26,503 bases of DNA, taken from positions 1-26,503 of the IMG/VR virus record IMGVR_UViG_3300004231_000010. One strand, written 5' to 3'. The notes under the pieces are model-generated. The model did no database searches, had not been told where the DNA came from, and was given only the letters and a program-made list of their open reading frames with translations. Positions within the stretch are counted from its first letter, which is position 1. Every line of letters begins with the position of its first letter. Positions 6,923 through 14,041 of the stretch are shown one piece after another. This DNA comes from a virus. Both the position numbers and the translations under genes were made by a program.

Positions 6923-9082
6923 TCAGATGCGGCTGCCCCATGCGCCGCTGGCGATGCCGGCGGCTGGGCGGGCCGGGGCGGCCGCGGGCGGTGGGATGTG
7001 GCGCCGAGGCGGCACCGGTTGAATGGCGTGTGCGTCAGCGCCCTGCTCTGCCGCGGCGTCGTCACCGGCTGGCGCGGGGGTGTCACCTGTGGCGGCAGTG
7101 ACGTCGCCAGTGGGCGCTGCCTGGCCGGGGGCCTCGCCTTCGTCGGCGGGGCCGGGCTGGCCGAACAGGTCAGGCTGAAGCTGGGCATCCAGCTGGGTCC
7201 AGCGGTAGTCGGCCCAGTCGGCTATGCCCAGGTGTTCCTCCAGGAACATCGTGTAGACGGTGGTGTCCAACGGCTCGTTGGCACGTCCAGCCGGGCATTC
7301 CCACCGGTGCACGGTGCCATCCTTGGTGCGCACGGGGATGCGCTGCTCGGCGGTCAGGCCTTTGAAGAAGCTTTCGGGCAGATCGGCCGCAAAGTGCTGC
7401 CGACCGGGGCCGGACCCGTCCAACTGCAGGCGGCCGTGCAGCAGGTCCTTGGCCGCGTCGGTGCCCACGTGCCACAGCGCCACGCCCTTCTTGAGCTTGC
7501 GGCCCTTGTAGCTGATGTCCACCAATTTGCGGCCAGCCTTGATGGCCAGGCCGTGCTTGCCTTCGCCGTTGACGGCGTAGACGTTCTCGTCCTTGTAGAG
7601 CCGGCAGAACTCGTAGGCGTTGTGGGTCTGGTAGCCGGTGTCCACGGCCATGCCGCTGAGGCGTACGCGCGGGCCGTTGGCGTGGCGGTAGGTGATGGTG
7701 GTGAGCGGGCCCAGCTTGGCGCGCCAGTCGGCGATGCTGCTGGTGTCGCCGTAAATGACGCGGTAGTCGATGGTCCAGGCCTCGCCGTCGCGGCCGATGG
7801 CGCGGGCGGTGTACTCCCATCGGTCACCCTGCACGTCCACCGCGGCCAGCACCAGGTAGGCGCCGCGGGGGATGACGCGCATGGGCAGGCCCTCGGCCTG
7901 GGCCCGGCGCTGGAGCACGGCGGCCTCGGTCTGCTCGAAGTCTTCTTCCCACAGCTCGGCCAACGTTTCGTTGGTGAAGCCCTGCAGCGGGCCGCTGTCA
8001 CCGGCGCGCTTGCTGGCAACGGCAGCCTCGTTCTCCTGCACGATGTCGGGCCAGCTGCGCTGCGGGCTGTAGGCGCTCCACAGGCCCACCACCGCGACGT
8101 GGCGCGGGGCGCGGCAGGGCTGGCCGCGATCGTCGCGCCACACACGGTCCTGGCCGTAGCGTCGGCCGGTGATGTCGCACACCCAGGCGCCGTCGGCCCA
8201 GATGCGCAGGTAGTCGGCCTGGGTGATGGCGCCGCGGCAGTGCGGGCAGAGGTGGCGCACGGTGAGCGGGCTGCCCTTGTCCCACTTGAAGCCGTGCGGG
8301 GTGTCGCGGCCGCCCCAGATCAGTGGGTGGCCGGCCTGGCAATGTGGGCAGGTGACCTGGTAGCGCATGCGCGCTTCAGCCTGGTCAACGCGGCGCTGCA
8401 GGTTGCTGAAGCCCTTGACGCGCGGGGTGCTGCCGCAGACCAGCTTCGGGAACGGTGCCCCTTCCAGCCGTCCCTTGCCCAACGTCACCGGGTCGCTGCT
8501 CTTACCCACCATCAGCGGGAAGCCGTCGAGCTCGTCGAACTTCACCGCGTCGACGGTGATCCGGCGGTAGACGCGCGGGCTGCTGCCGCCCAGGAAGCGC
8601 GCCACGCTGCGGCGGAACTGCAGCATGCCGATCTTGTCGGTGCCGCCCTTGCGCACCTGGCTGGCCACCACCGGGATGTCGAAGATGGGTTTGACCTCAC
8701 TGGTCACGAAGTCGTCGCGGTCCTCATCCACCGGCTGGTAGACCACCTGCTTGCGCGGGCGGTGGGCACCGTCGTACGCGATGCTAGCCACCAGGCACTT
8801 GGTGTAGCCCACACGCTTGGCCTTCATGACGTCGAGCTCTTCGATGTCGTCGCTGCCCATCCAGTCGAGGATCGCCACCTGGAACGGCCAGGCCTGCCAG
8901 CGGCCGCGCTTGTGGCTGCTGTCGCCGTCCAGCACGAAGTGCTCTTGCGCCCAGTCGCCCAGGCGCTGGTGCTCGCTGGCGCGCAGGCCCTGCAGCGCCG
9001 CCCGCACCGACGCGGCGATGGCCTGCCGGGTGATGCGGTGCACCTTGCGGGGCTGCAGGCGGTAGGCGCGTGGCGTGGTCAT
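6923..9082 (-). CDS. Terminase large subunit, lambda GpA family
   Basis: This 719-residue packaging motor cuts concatemeric DNA and drives it into the prohead. Seen in order: the Walker A variant typical of GpA, 'MKAKRVGYTK' (about 86-95); Walker B 'ITVDAVKFDELDGF' (about 175-188); 'GSTPRVKGFSN' (coupling region); a CxxC...CxxC zinc pair at C245/C248 and C279/C282; and a nuclease part with 'YLVLAAVDVQGDRWEY' and 'GMAVDTGYQT'. The last about 80 residues form an Ala/Pro/Asp-rich tail longer than usual for the family. It lies 12 nt after the small terminase gene. A portal would normally follow, but unknown genes do instead. Confidence 0.95.
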   Translation of the reverse strand: MTTPRAYRLQPRKVHRITRQAIAASVRAALQGLRASEHQRLGDWAQEHFVLDGDSSHKRGRWQAWPFQVAILDWMGSDDIEELDVMKAKRVGYTKCLVASIAYDGAHRPRKQVVYQPVDEDRDDFVTSEVKPIFDIPVVASQVRKGGTDKIGMLQFRRSVARFLGGSSPRVYRRITVDAVKFDELDGFPLMVGKSSDPVTLGKGRLEGAPFPKLVCGSTPRVKGFSNLQRRVDQAEARMRYQVTCPHCQAGHPLIWGGRDTPHGFKWDKGSPLTVRHLCPHCRGAITQADYLRIWADGAWVCDITGRRYGQDRVWRDDRGQPCRAPRHVAVVGLWSAYSPQRSWPDIVQENEAAVASKRAGDSGPLQGFTNETLAELWEEDFEQTEAAVLQRRAQAEGLPMRVIPRGAYLVLAAVDVQGDRWEYTARAIGRDGEAWTIDYRVIYGDTSSIADWRAKLGPLTTITYRHANGPRVRLSGMAVDTGYQTHNAYEFCRLYKDENVYAVNGEGKHGLAIKAGRKLVDISYKGRKLKKGVALWHVGTDAAKDLLHGRLQLDGSGPGRQHFAADLPESFFKGLTAEQRIPVRTKDGTVHRWECPAGRANEPLDTTVYTMFLEEHLGIADWADYRWTQLDAQLQPDLFGQPGPADEGEAPGQAAPTGDVTAATGDTPAPAGDDAAAEQGADAHAIQPVPPRRHIPPPAAAPARPAAGIASGAWGSRI

Positions 9083-9094
9083 GGTGGGCCGGGC

Positions 9095-9652
9095 TCAGAT
9101 GACGGCGGGGGGGTCAGGCAGATCGGCGTCGTCTTCGTCCAGCGGGTCGCCGTCATCCAGGTCGAGCGGATCCTCATCGGGCAGCTGCGCCAGGCCGGCC
9201 ACGACCAGGCTGCCGGTGGCACGCGCCCACTCGGCACGGGCGTCGGCCAGCATGGCGTCGATGGTGGACAGCGCAGCCTCGCTCAGCTCAGGACAGCGGC
9301 GGCGCAGGTCGCCGCGCAGGGCGTCCATTCGGTCGCTGACGCCGGCAGCGGCCATGCCCAGCACGTCGCCCAGCACTGTGATGGGCGCGAACTCTTTGCG
9401 GGCCACTGCGTTCTTGATCTCCTGGCCCTCGCGTTGGCTGCGGGCCAGGGCCGCACGCTCGGTGGCCAGCGCCTGGCTGCGGCCGGCGGCCTGTTCGCGC
9501 AGCCGCTGCACGTAGGCCTGCAGCCACATCAGCGCCGGCGCACCGTCGGCCAGCACGCCGGCGGCGATCAGCTGGCTCACCGCCGGCTGGCTGATGCCCA
9601 CCATCTCGCCAAATTCGGCCTGGGTTACCGGTTCGGACAGGTCGACTGCCAT
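9095..9652 (-). CDS. Terminase small subunit (Nu1-like)
   Basis: This 185-residue protein begins MAVDLSEPVTQAEFGEMVGI. Residues about 8-35 ('TQAEFGEMVGISQPAVSQLI') form the winged helix-turn-helix that in lambda Nu1 binds R sites in cosB. A helical middle ('LREQAAGRSQALATERAAL') and an acidic Asp/Pro C-terminus ('DEDPLDLDDGDPLDEDDADL') follow; in Nu1 the C-terminal end contacts the large subunit. The frame is open further upstream to 9799, but that part is Pro/Gly-rich with no homology look, so the ATG at 9652 is chosen. The protein would recognise packaging sites probably lying in the non-coding segment just upstream. Confidence 0.88.
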   Translation of the reverse strand: MAVDLSEPVTQAEFGEMVGISQPAVSQLIAAGVLADGAPALMWLQAYVQRLREQAAGRSQALATERAALARSQREGQEIKNAVARKEFAPITVLGDVLGMAAAGVSDRMDALRGDLRRRCPELSEAALSTIDAMLADARAEWARATGSLVVAGLAQLPDEDPLDLDDGDPLDEDDADLPDPPAVI

Positions 9653-9942
9653 CACATAACCCCCGTAGAAACCCCGCGCCGGACCCATGCGGTAGGGTTC
9701 GAATTGCCCGTGCGCCCCATTTCCCAGGAGGACCCATCGACCCCCCCCGGGGGGGCAGGCGGCCGGGGGAGGGGGCCGGCCTCGGCGAGGACGGCCCACC
9801 GAGCCCCGAGAACGGCCCTCTGGCGGCCGATCGCACTGCTGGACAGGGCACGGCCTACCCCCAACTCTTCAAACTCTCCTACCCCCTCTTTTCTTCGAAT
9901 GAATAGAGGGGGAAGGGAGAGGCGCGCGCGCGACGTGTGTGC
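9653..9942. other. Non-coding segment upstream of terminase; cos candidate region
   Basis: This 290-bp stretch holds no convincing gene. It has a C8-G7 block at 9741-9755 (14-bp perfect palindrome), an adjacent GGCCGG...CCGGCC patch (about 9761-9781), a purine/pyrimidine hairpin at 9874-9921 with perfect 8-bp core arms CCCCCTCT/AGAGGGGG, and an alternating CG run at 9922-9933. In lambda-type phages with Nu1/GpA terminases the cos site lies just before the small terminase gene, so cosN may be here. This is by position only. Confidence 0.4.
9874..9921. repeat. Imperfect inverted repeat (hairpin)
   Basis: The arms are CTCTCCTACCCCCTCT (9874-9889) and a purine arm AGAGGGGG followed by AAGGGAGAG (9905-9921), with a 15-nt AT-richer loop containing TTCGAA. 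The 8-bp core next to the loop is perfect. There is no T-run on either strand that would make a convincing terminator. Confidence 0.5.
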
Positions 9943-10168
9943 CAGTTCCGCCGCGGTTCCGCGTCGGTTCCGTCGTAAGTCGTTGCAGTTCCACGGGTTC
10001 CGCGGTTCCGCCGGGTTCGCACGTGAGAGAAATTGATTCTGCTGGGACCGGCCATGAAGCCCCGTGATGCGACGCGTAACGCGCACACGGGGAAATGTGG
10101 CGGAACTGCGGAACCCGTGGAACTGCAACGACTTACGGCGGAACCTTGGCGGAACCTTGGCGGAACTG
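9943..10168. repeat. 226-bp palindromic element with twelve GGAAC/GTTCC motifs (candidate iteron origin or terminase site)
   Basis: The left arm 9943-10012 and right arm 10099-10168 are inverted copies, 70 bp each, 63 of 70 positions matching. The inner 42 bp differ at only two positions, and both would be G-U pairs in one RNA strand. Each arm carries six (A/G)GTTCC motifs, all in one direction per arm. In the right arm the three outer motifs repeat every 11 bp as TTGGCGGAAC units. The 86-bp centre holds a smaller hairpin (about 10060-10092, CCCCGTG/CACGGGG). The element begins 1 nt after the helicase stop codon. Arrays of short direct repeats next to a primase-helicase recall the P4 alpha gene with its ori/crr iterons; next to a Nu1-type terminase they also recall cosB R sites. 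Confidence 0.85.
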
Positions 10169-10169
10169 A

Positions 10170-12920
10170 TCACGATTCACCCCCGTCGCTACCCTTGCCA
10201 TCGCCGCCCGGCCGCCCGGTATGGCCGCAGTAGCGGTTGAGTGGTGTGGCAAATGCACGGACGCAGTCCACCGCCCAGTCCCCCAGGGTCACACCGGTCG
10301 GAGGCCCGCCGGGCAAGTGGATGAGGATGACCAGATACTTGCGCTCGCCCACCTCTTTGTCGCCAGCGATGTCCGGCAGCTTCACCTTGCGCAGCTCGAA
10401 AGGCGGCGGCCGCAGCACACCAGCGGCATCACGCACACGCTGCTCATTGGCCCAGCGGTTGATCTCGCGCACAAAGGTCGCCTGGTCGGCAGCCCACTTC
10501 ACACCGGTGTTGTCCACCCAGCGACGAAAGGCGCGAAACACCTGCTCACGCGAGCAGGCCCAGCGGGGCACATCCAGGTAGCCACCGATCCACTCGGCCA
10601 CAAACCGCTGCGTCGGCTTCCAGTTCGCCTCGATCAGCAGCTGCTTGGCACGGGTCATCAGCGGCTTGGTGTGGCGGTCAAAATCGCCCACCGGGTAGCG
10701 CTGCAGGTAGTGCAGCCACTTGCCGATGCCATCGCCGTGCAGAAACGCCTTGACCTCGTCGTACAGCGCGGGGTCAGCCTCCAGCGGCGTGTAGACCACC
10801 AAGTAACGCCGGTCGCGGTCTTCCAGCGCCAGCGGCATGTCTTCGTTCGACGTGAAGACCACGTTGGCGTGGTTCGTCTCGTACCGCACATCGCAGTGCA
10901 TGGCCCGGATCGGGAACCGATGCTCCTGCGTCACGATCATCTTGAGCCGGTTCTTGTTGTGGTACAGCTCCGACTTGCTCACCACCTCGTCGCCCACGAT
11001 GGCCAGCGTGCGGCTCAGCCAGCCGGCGTTGTACTTCTCTTCCAGCTCGGTCTGCCCCACCGTCTTGCCCAGGTCGCCGAAGCAATCGCGCCAGGCGTCG
11101 AAGAACAGGTTCTTGCCTGTGCCCTGGCTGCCGTGAAAGATCAACGCCGTGCGCATCTTGGCGCCCAGGTTCTGCAGCGGGTAGGCCTGCCAGCACAGCA
11201 CCCAGTGCATCACTGCATCCACATCGTCAGCCTGGCCACTCTCCTGGGGCTCTTCACCGTCCGCCCCGCCCACCAGCACGCTTGAGCCGCACAAGTGGCG
11301 CAGCAGCCGCAGCATCGGCGCCACCTCTTCATCTGTGCAGGACACCGGCTGGACCCTGATGCCCTGGAACAAGTTGATCTTGTCCTCAGGCACCTCCACG
11401 CCGGGCTCGAACACCAGGTCTTCCGGGTACACCATGCGCCGACGAGTGCTTGCCAGCCAGAAGTTAACCGGCGTGGCGCCGCAGGCCAGGCGCAGGTGCG
11501 GCACTTCCACAAAGCGCGCCATCTCCAGATCCCACACCTGATTGCTGCCGTACACCAGGGCGTAGCGATCCAGCATGCGGTCGATCGCATCCCAGAACTC
11601 AGGTGGGTAGACCTTGGCTTTCTTAGCCTTGGCCGGCTTTTCGTCACCATCATCACCGTCCGGCGTGGCAGCAACCACTGCACCCACCGGCGGATCACCC
11701 GCCCCGCCCCCTTCCCCGGGCGCGGGGGCATCGTCGCCGCCATTTTCAGCACCGCCCTGCCCGTCCAGCGCAGCAGTAACGGATGCATCCCAGGCCGCAT
11801 CGTCATCGAGCTCACCATCGTCGGCTGTCGGTGCTGCAGCTGGCGCCACCGGTGCGGCAGCGGCCGCAGGGCCAGGGGTCGACCTGCCACCCGAGCGCTG
11901 CTGCACCACCACGCCACACCGCTGGGCCAGCCATAGCATCGCGGCCTTGGGCGTGTGCGCCAGGCCGGGCGCCCACTTCAGCACACAGTCGATGGCCGAG
12001 TAGGACTCTTCTTCGCCAAAGTCGTGGATACCCTCGGGCGACAGCTGCAGGTCCTCCTGCAGCTTGCGGCCCAGATCCTTGCTGGTGACACGCCAGCCAT
12101 AGGGCGTGTGCCGGGCGGCCGGAAAAATCTCCTGCACCCACCGGTCCAGGCAGGCCAGCGCCTCATCGTTCACCCGGCGGAAGTCATCGCCGGCAGCCCC
12201 TGGGCCACTGGTGGCCGACGCGGCCCGCGGCGCAGGCGGTGGCACAGCGGCCGGGCGCTTCGCCTCCTTCGCCGCGTCCTTGGCAGCCTGCACCACGCTC
12301 TGCATGTAGGCCATCGCGTAGGGCTTGATGGGCAGCACCTCGGCCGGCGCCGCGTCCAGCCGCTGGCCGGTGCATGTGAAGTAGCGGCCCCCGCAGTACA
12401 CCTCCACGCCCACATCGTCGTGCTTGAAGCTGTCGCACTGGCCGGACACGATGATGTGCACGCCCAGGCCCGACGGCGACCACTCGGCAAAGCTGGTGGC
12501 GCATTCCATGATGGCCTGCTGCTCGGCCGACGGTGCGCCGGTGTCCTTCCAGTCCAGATCGATGCCGATCAGGCCGTCACCGTCGAGAAAGGCAAAGCCC
12601 ACCCCGTCAAAGCCGCGCTGCTCCTGGATCTGCGCACACACCTGGTCAAAGCTGGCCAGGGCCGCACGGTCCAGCGCATCACCCAGATCCGCATGCGGCA
12701 TGGCCGCGGTGGGCTTGCCGTCGCGGGGCTTGCCCTTGGGCCAGCCACGCAGCTGCCCATTGATGTAGAAGGGCGTCTTGGCCGGCTTGGGCCTGCCCGG
12801 CACCTGCACCAGGCGCCACACCAGCCACTGCGGCAATACCCGCATCGCCTCGGGCATGCCGGTGCGCAGCCGCTCTACCAGGGCTGCGCGCTCCGCACGC
12901 CAGTCTGCTCCTGACGCCAT
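10170..12920 (-). CDS. Primase-polymerase / SF3-type helicase replication protein
   Basis: This 916-residue protein has an N-terminal archaeo-eukaryotic primase (PrimPol) domain: metal-binding 'GIDLDWKD' (Asp121, Asp123) and 'SPSGLGVHIIVSG' with His155, as in phage NrS-1-like polymerases. An Ala/Pro/Asp-rich linker spans about 340-435. The C-terminal helicase has Walker A GSQGTGKN (597-604), Walker B 'LAIVGDE' (about 639-645) and sensor-type 'VVFTSNED'. The protein would unwind and prime phage DNA at its origin. Its ATG overlaps the stop of the zinc-ribbon gene (TGATG). The iteron-like inverted repeat begins directly after its stop codon, so the protein may act there. Family assignment is firm; the origin link is inferred. 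Confidence 0.9.
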   Translation of the reverse strand: MASGADWRAERAALVERLRTGMPEAMRVLPQWLVWRLVQVPGRPKPAKTPFYINGQLRGWPKGKPRDGKPTAAMPHADLGDALDRAALASFDQVCAQIQEQRGFDGVGFAFLDGDGLIGIDLDWKDTGAPSAEQQAIMECATSFAEWSPSGLGVHIIVSGQCDSFKHDDVGVEVYCGGRYFTCTGQRLDAAPAEVLPIKPYAMAYMQSVVQAAKDAAKEAKRPAAVPPPAPRAASATSGPGAAGDDFRRVNDEALACLDRWVQEIFPAARHTPYGWRVTSKDLGRKLQEDLQLSPEGIHDFGEEESYSAIDCVLKWAPGLAHTPKAAMLWLAQRCGVVVQQRSGGRSTPGPAAAAAPVAPAAAPTADDGELDDDAAWDASVTAALDGQGGAENGGDDAPAPGEGGGAGDPPVGAVVAATPDGDDGDEKPAKAKKAKVYPPEFWDAIDRMLDRYALVYGSNQVWDLEMARFVEVPHLRLACGATPVNFWLASTRRRMVYPEDLVFEPGVEVPEDKINLFQGIRVQPVSCTDEEVAPMLRLLRHLCGSSVLVGGADGEEPQESGQADDVDAVMHWVLCWQAYPLQNLGAKMRTALIFHGSQGTGKNLFFDAWRDCFGDLGKTVGQTELEEKYNAGWLSRTLAIVGDEVVSKSELYHNKNRLKMIVTQEHRFPIRAMHCDVRYETNHANVVFTSNEDMPLALEDRDRRYLVVYTPLEADPALYDEVKAFLHGDGIGKWLHYLQRYPVGDFDRHTKPLMTRAKQLLIEANWKPTQRFVAEWIGGYLDVPRWACSREQVFRAFRRWVDNTGVKWAADQATFVREINRWANEQRVRDAAGVLRPPPFELRKVKLPDIAGDKEVGERKYLVILIHLPGGPPTGVTLGDWAVDCVRAFATPLNRYCGHTGRPGGDGKGSDGGES

Positions 12921-13159
12921 CAGCCCAGACGCCCTGCCCTGCGCTGTGCCAGGGTGCGGCGCTCATGATCTGCGCGGCAATCCGGATCACAGTACACCGC
13001 CAGCGATGCCAGGCCCGCGCCGCAGTTTTGGCACACACCAGGCGCAGAGGCCACCACAGGCCGGCGTGCTGCTGCCAGCGCAGCGGCAGTGAACTCCACT
13101 TCGCGCTGGGTCGCCATGTCGTCGACCGACGACAGGCGCTCGGGCTCTTCCGGAAGCAT
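12920..13159 (-). CDS. Small zinc-ribbon protein
   Basis: This 79-residue protein (MLPEEPERLSSVDDMATQRE...) has one C4 cluster, CQNCGAGLASLAVYCDPDC (about 43-61), followed by 'RADHERRTLAQRRAGRLG'. The spacing CxxC-x11-CxxxC with a trailing basic helix resembles small zinc ribbons found beside phage primases. It overlaps both neighbours at TGATG junctions, so it is translated together with the CII-like and primase genes. It may help the replication protein bind DNA, but there is no direct evidence for that. Confidence 0.65.
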   Translation of the reverse strand: MLPEEPERLSSVDDMATQREVEFTAAALAAARRPVVASAPGVCQNCGAGLASLAVYCDPDCRADHERRTLAQRRAGRLG

Positions 13160-13563
13160 CAGGCCACCGCCTTCAGACCTGTCGCGCCGGGCGGCAGGCT
13201 GCCCATCAGCGCCTCGATGCGCTGCAGCACCACTGCCTGCTGACTCAGCGACGCCTGAAATGCCCGCTGCAGCTCAGCCAGCTCCTGCTGCGGCTCACGC
13301 GGCGTGGGCACGCTGTAGTGCAACCGCGCCGCGCAGTAGTGCATGTAGGCGTGGCAGCCTGCATCACGCGCCAGCTGCGCGACCTGCAACACCCGGTCTG
13401 GCGTCAGATTGTGCGGACGGTCGTCGTTCAGACAGTCCAAAAGCTTCCGCTGTGCCTGGTCGACCAGCAGATCTGGAAACAGCTTCGACCCCACCAGCTT
13501 GGAGCCGCCAGCAGCCTTCACACACTCGATCAGCACATCGGTCAGTGTCTGGATTTCATCCAT
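13159..13563 (-). CDS. CII-like phage regulatory protein (CP76 family)
   Basis: This 134-residue protein begins MDEIQTLTDVLIECVKAAGG. The stretch 'GGSKLVGSKLFPDLL' - 'AQRKLLDCLNDDRPHNLTPD' - 'LARDAGCHAYMHYCA' is the signature of the Phage_CP76 regulatory CII family (residues about 19-85). Family members decide between lysis and lysogeny in P2/186-like and lambdoid phages. The C-terminal helix 'PQQELAELQRAFQASL' is typical too. The ATG at 13563 has an AGGGG site 6 nt upstream; the frame is open to 13653 but crosses a terminator and operator, so the shorter form is chosen. The operator array covers its ribosome site. Confidence 0.85.
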   Translation of the reverse strand: MDEIQTLTDVLIECVKAAGGSKLVGSKLFPDLLVDQAQRKLLDCLNDDRPHNLTPDRVLQVAQLARDAGCHAYMHYCAARLHYSVPTPREPQQELAELQRAFQASLSQQAVVLQRIEALMGSLPPGATGLKAVA

Positions 13564-13598
13564 TGCGAACCCCTGCGAAAAATTCGCAACCGTTCGCA
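13564..13598. promoter_or_regulatory. Palindromic operator array before the CII-like gene
   Basis: TGCGAACCCCTGCGAA (13564-13579) and TTCGCAACCGTTCGCA (13583-13598) are inverted copies matching at 13 of 16 positions, around an AAA centre. Four TGCGAA/TTCGCA half-sites start at 13564, 13574, 13583 and 13593, about one helical turn apart. The array abuts the start codon of the CII-like gene and includes its ribosome site, so a protein bound here could block transcription or initiation. The likely binder is the CII-like or Cro-like protein (inference). Confidence 0.65.
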
Positions 13599-13612
13599 TA
13601 GGCTGCAAACGG

Positions 13613-13658
13613 CAAAAAAAAGAGACTGGCGGCATGCCTTGCAGCAACACCACCAGCC
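13613..13658 (-). terminator. Intrinsic terminator between the Cro-like and CII-like genes
   Basis: On the leftward strand the stem GGCTGGTGG pairs with CCGCCAGTC (plus-strand 13650-13658 and 13624-13632, two G-U pairs, no gaps). It is followed by CTC and eight T (plus-strand A run 13614-13621). It starts about 10 bp after the Cro-like stop codon and stands before the CII-like gene, replication genes and all late genes. The position matches lambda tR1. Confidence 0.82.
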
Positions 13659-13668
13659 TCGTATGACT

Positions 13669-13980
13669 TCACGGGCAGACCGCCGTGGCAACCGTTACAC
13701 CATTCGGTATTTCCGACTGGCCGGCTCGTCGCACAATGCTGCCGTCCTTGGCAAGGGCGAACTCACCGGGCCAGATCAGGTGCGCATCCAGCGGCCGGGT
13801 CACCACCCTGGGGACAACGCCCTTGGACTCCGTTTCGATCTGTGCCGCCAGCGCCGCACTGGGCTTGCGCGTGCCGTACATGCAGTTGCGCAGGTGCTGC
13901 CACGTGGTGCCGCAGGCCACCGCAAAGGCGTCCCGCTCAGGCTGCGTCATCGGCGCCAGGAAGTCGCGTAGGCTGTTCAT
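13669..13980 (-). CDS. Cro-like (YdaS-type) helix-turn-helix repressor
   Basis: This 103-residue protein begins MNSLRDFLAPMTQPERDAFA. Residues 3-45 ('FAVACGTTWQHLRNCMYGTR' then 'KPSAALAAQIE') form a helix-turn-helix of the YdaS/Cro type, and a 'GVVPRVVTRPLDAHLIWPGE' tail follows. Such proteins oppose the CI repressor. It is divergent from the CI-like gene, with only about 30-75 bp between them depending on the CI start. No Shine-Dalgarno is visible, and the predicted promoter (-10 at 13991-13996) would leave a leader of only a few nt, so the mRNA may be leaderless. The frame is open upstream to 14058, but that part overlaps the promoter. Confidence 0.8.
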   Translation of the reverse strand: MNSLRDFLAPMTQPERDAFAVACGTTWQHLRNCMYGTRKPSAALAAQIETESKGVVPRVVTRPLDAHLIWPGEFALAKDGSIVRRAGQSEIPNGVTVATAVCP

Positions 13981-13990
13981 GGCGCGGGAT

Positions 13991-14020
13991 ATTACACCAA
14001 CTGGGTTAGTTATGGTTAAA
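13991..14020 (-). promoter_or_regulatory. Candidate leftward promoter for the Cro-like gene
   Basis: On the minus strand, TTTAAC (plus 14015-14020) lies 18 bp from TGTAAT (plus 13991-13996), which is preceded by TGG, an extended -10. Predicted transcription would start about 4 nt before the Cro ATG. Hexamers are partial matches only. Confidence 0.4.
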
Positions 14021-14022
14021 CC
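14003..14022. promoter_or_regulatory. Candidate cI/cro operator
   Basis: GGGTTAGTT (14003-14011) and GGTTAAACC (14014-14022) lie in the short gap between the divergent regulators. GGTT-A-AACC is a 9-bp palindrome. The reverse of the first half, AACTAACCC, resembles AACTAAACC at the 15.35-kb early promoter, hinting at a shared repressor. Confidence 0.35.
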
Positions 14023-14041
14023 GCTTGAGATAGTCGGCCCG

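Noticed and set aside
9701-9725. tRNA-like GGGTTCGAAT box upstream of the small terminase
   Set aside because: The flanks do not pair as a T stem and no other arms can be folded; chance match.
9874-9921. Hairpin as an intrinsic terminator
   Set aside because: The stem is fair, but no T-run follows on either strand.
6998-10036. 1012-residue plus-strand open frame
   Set aside because: It is antisense to both terminase genes and crosses the palindromic element. Its protein is Val/Ala/Gly/His-rich with no domain, as expected from the third-position GC bias of the opposite strand.
13682-14041. Long N-terminal extension of the CI-like frame
   Set aside because: The frame is open from 13685, but this part is antisense to the Cro-like gene and crosses the operator gap.
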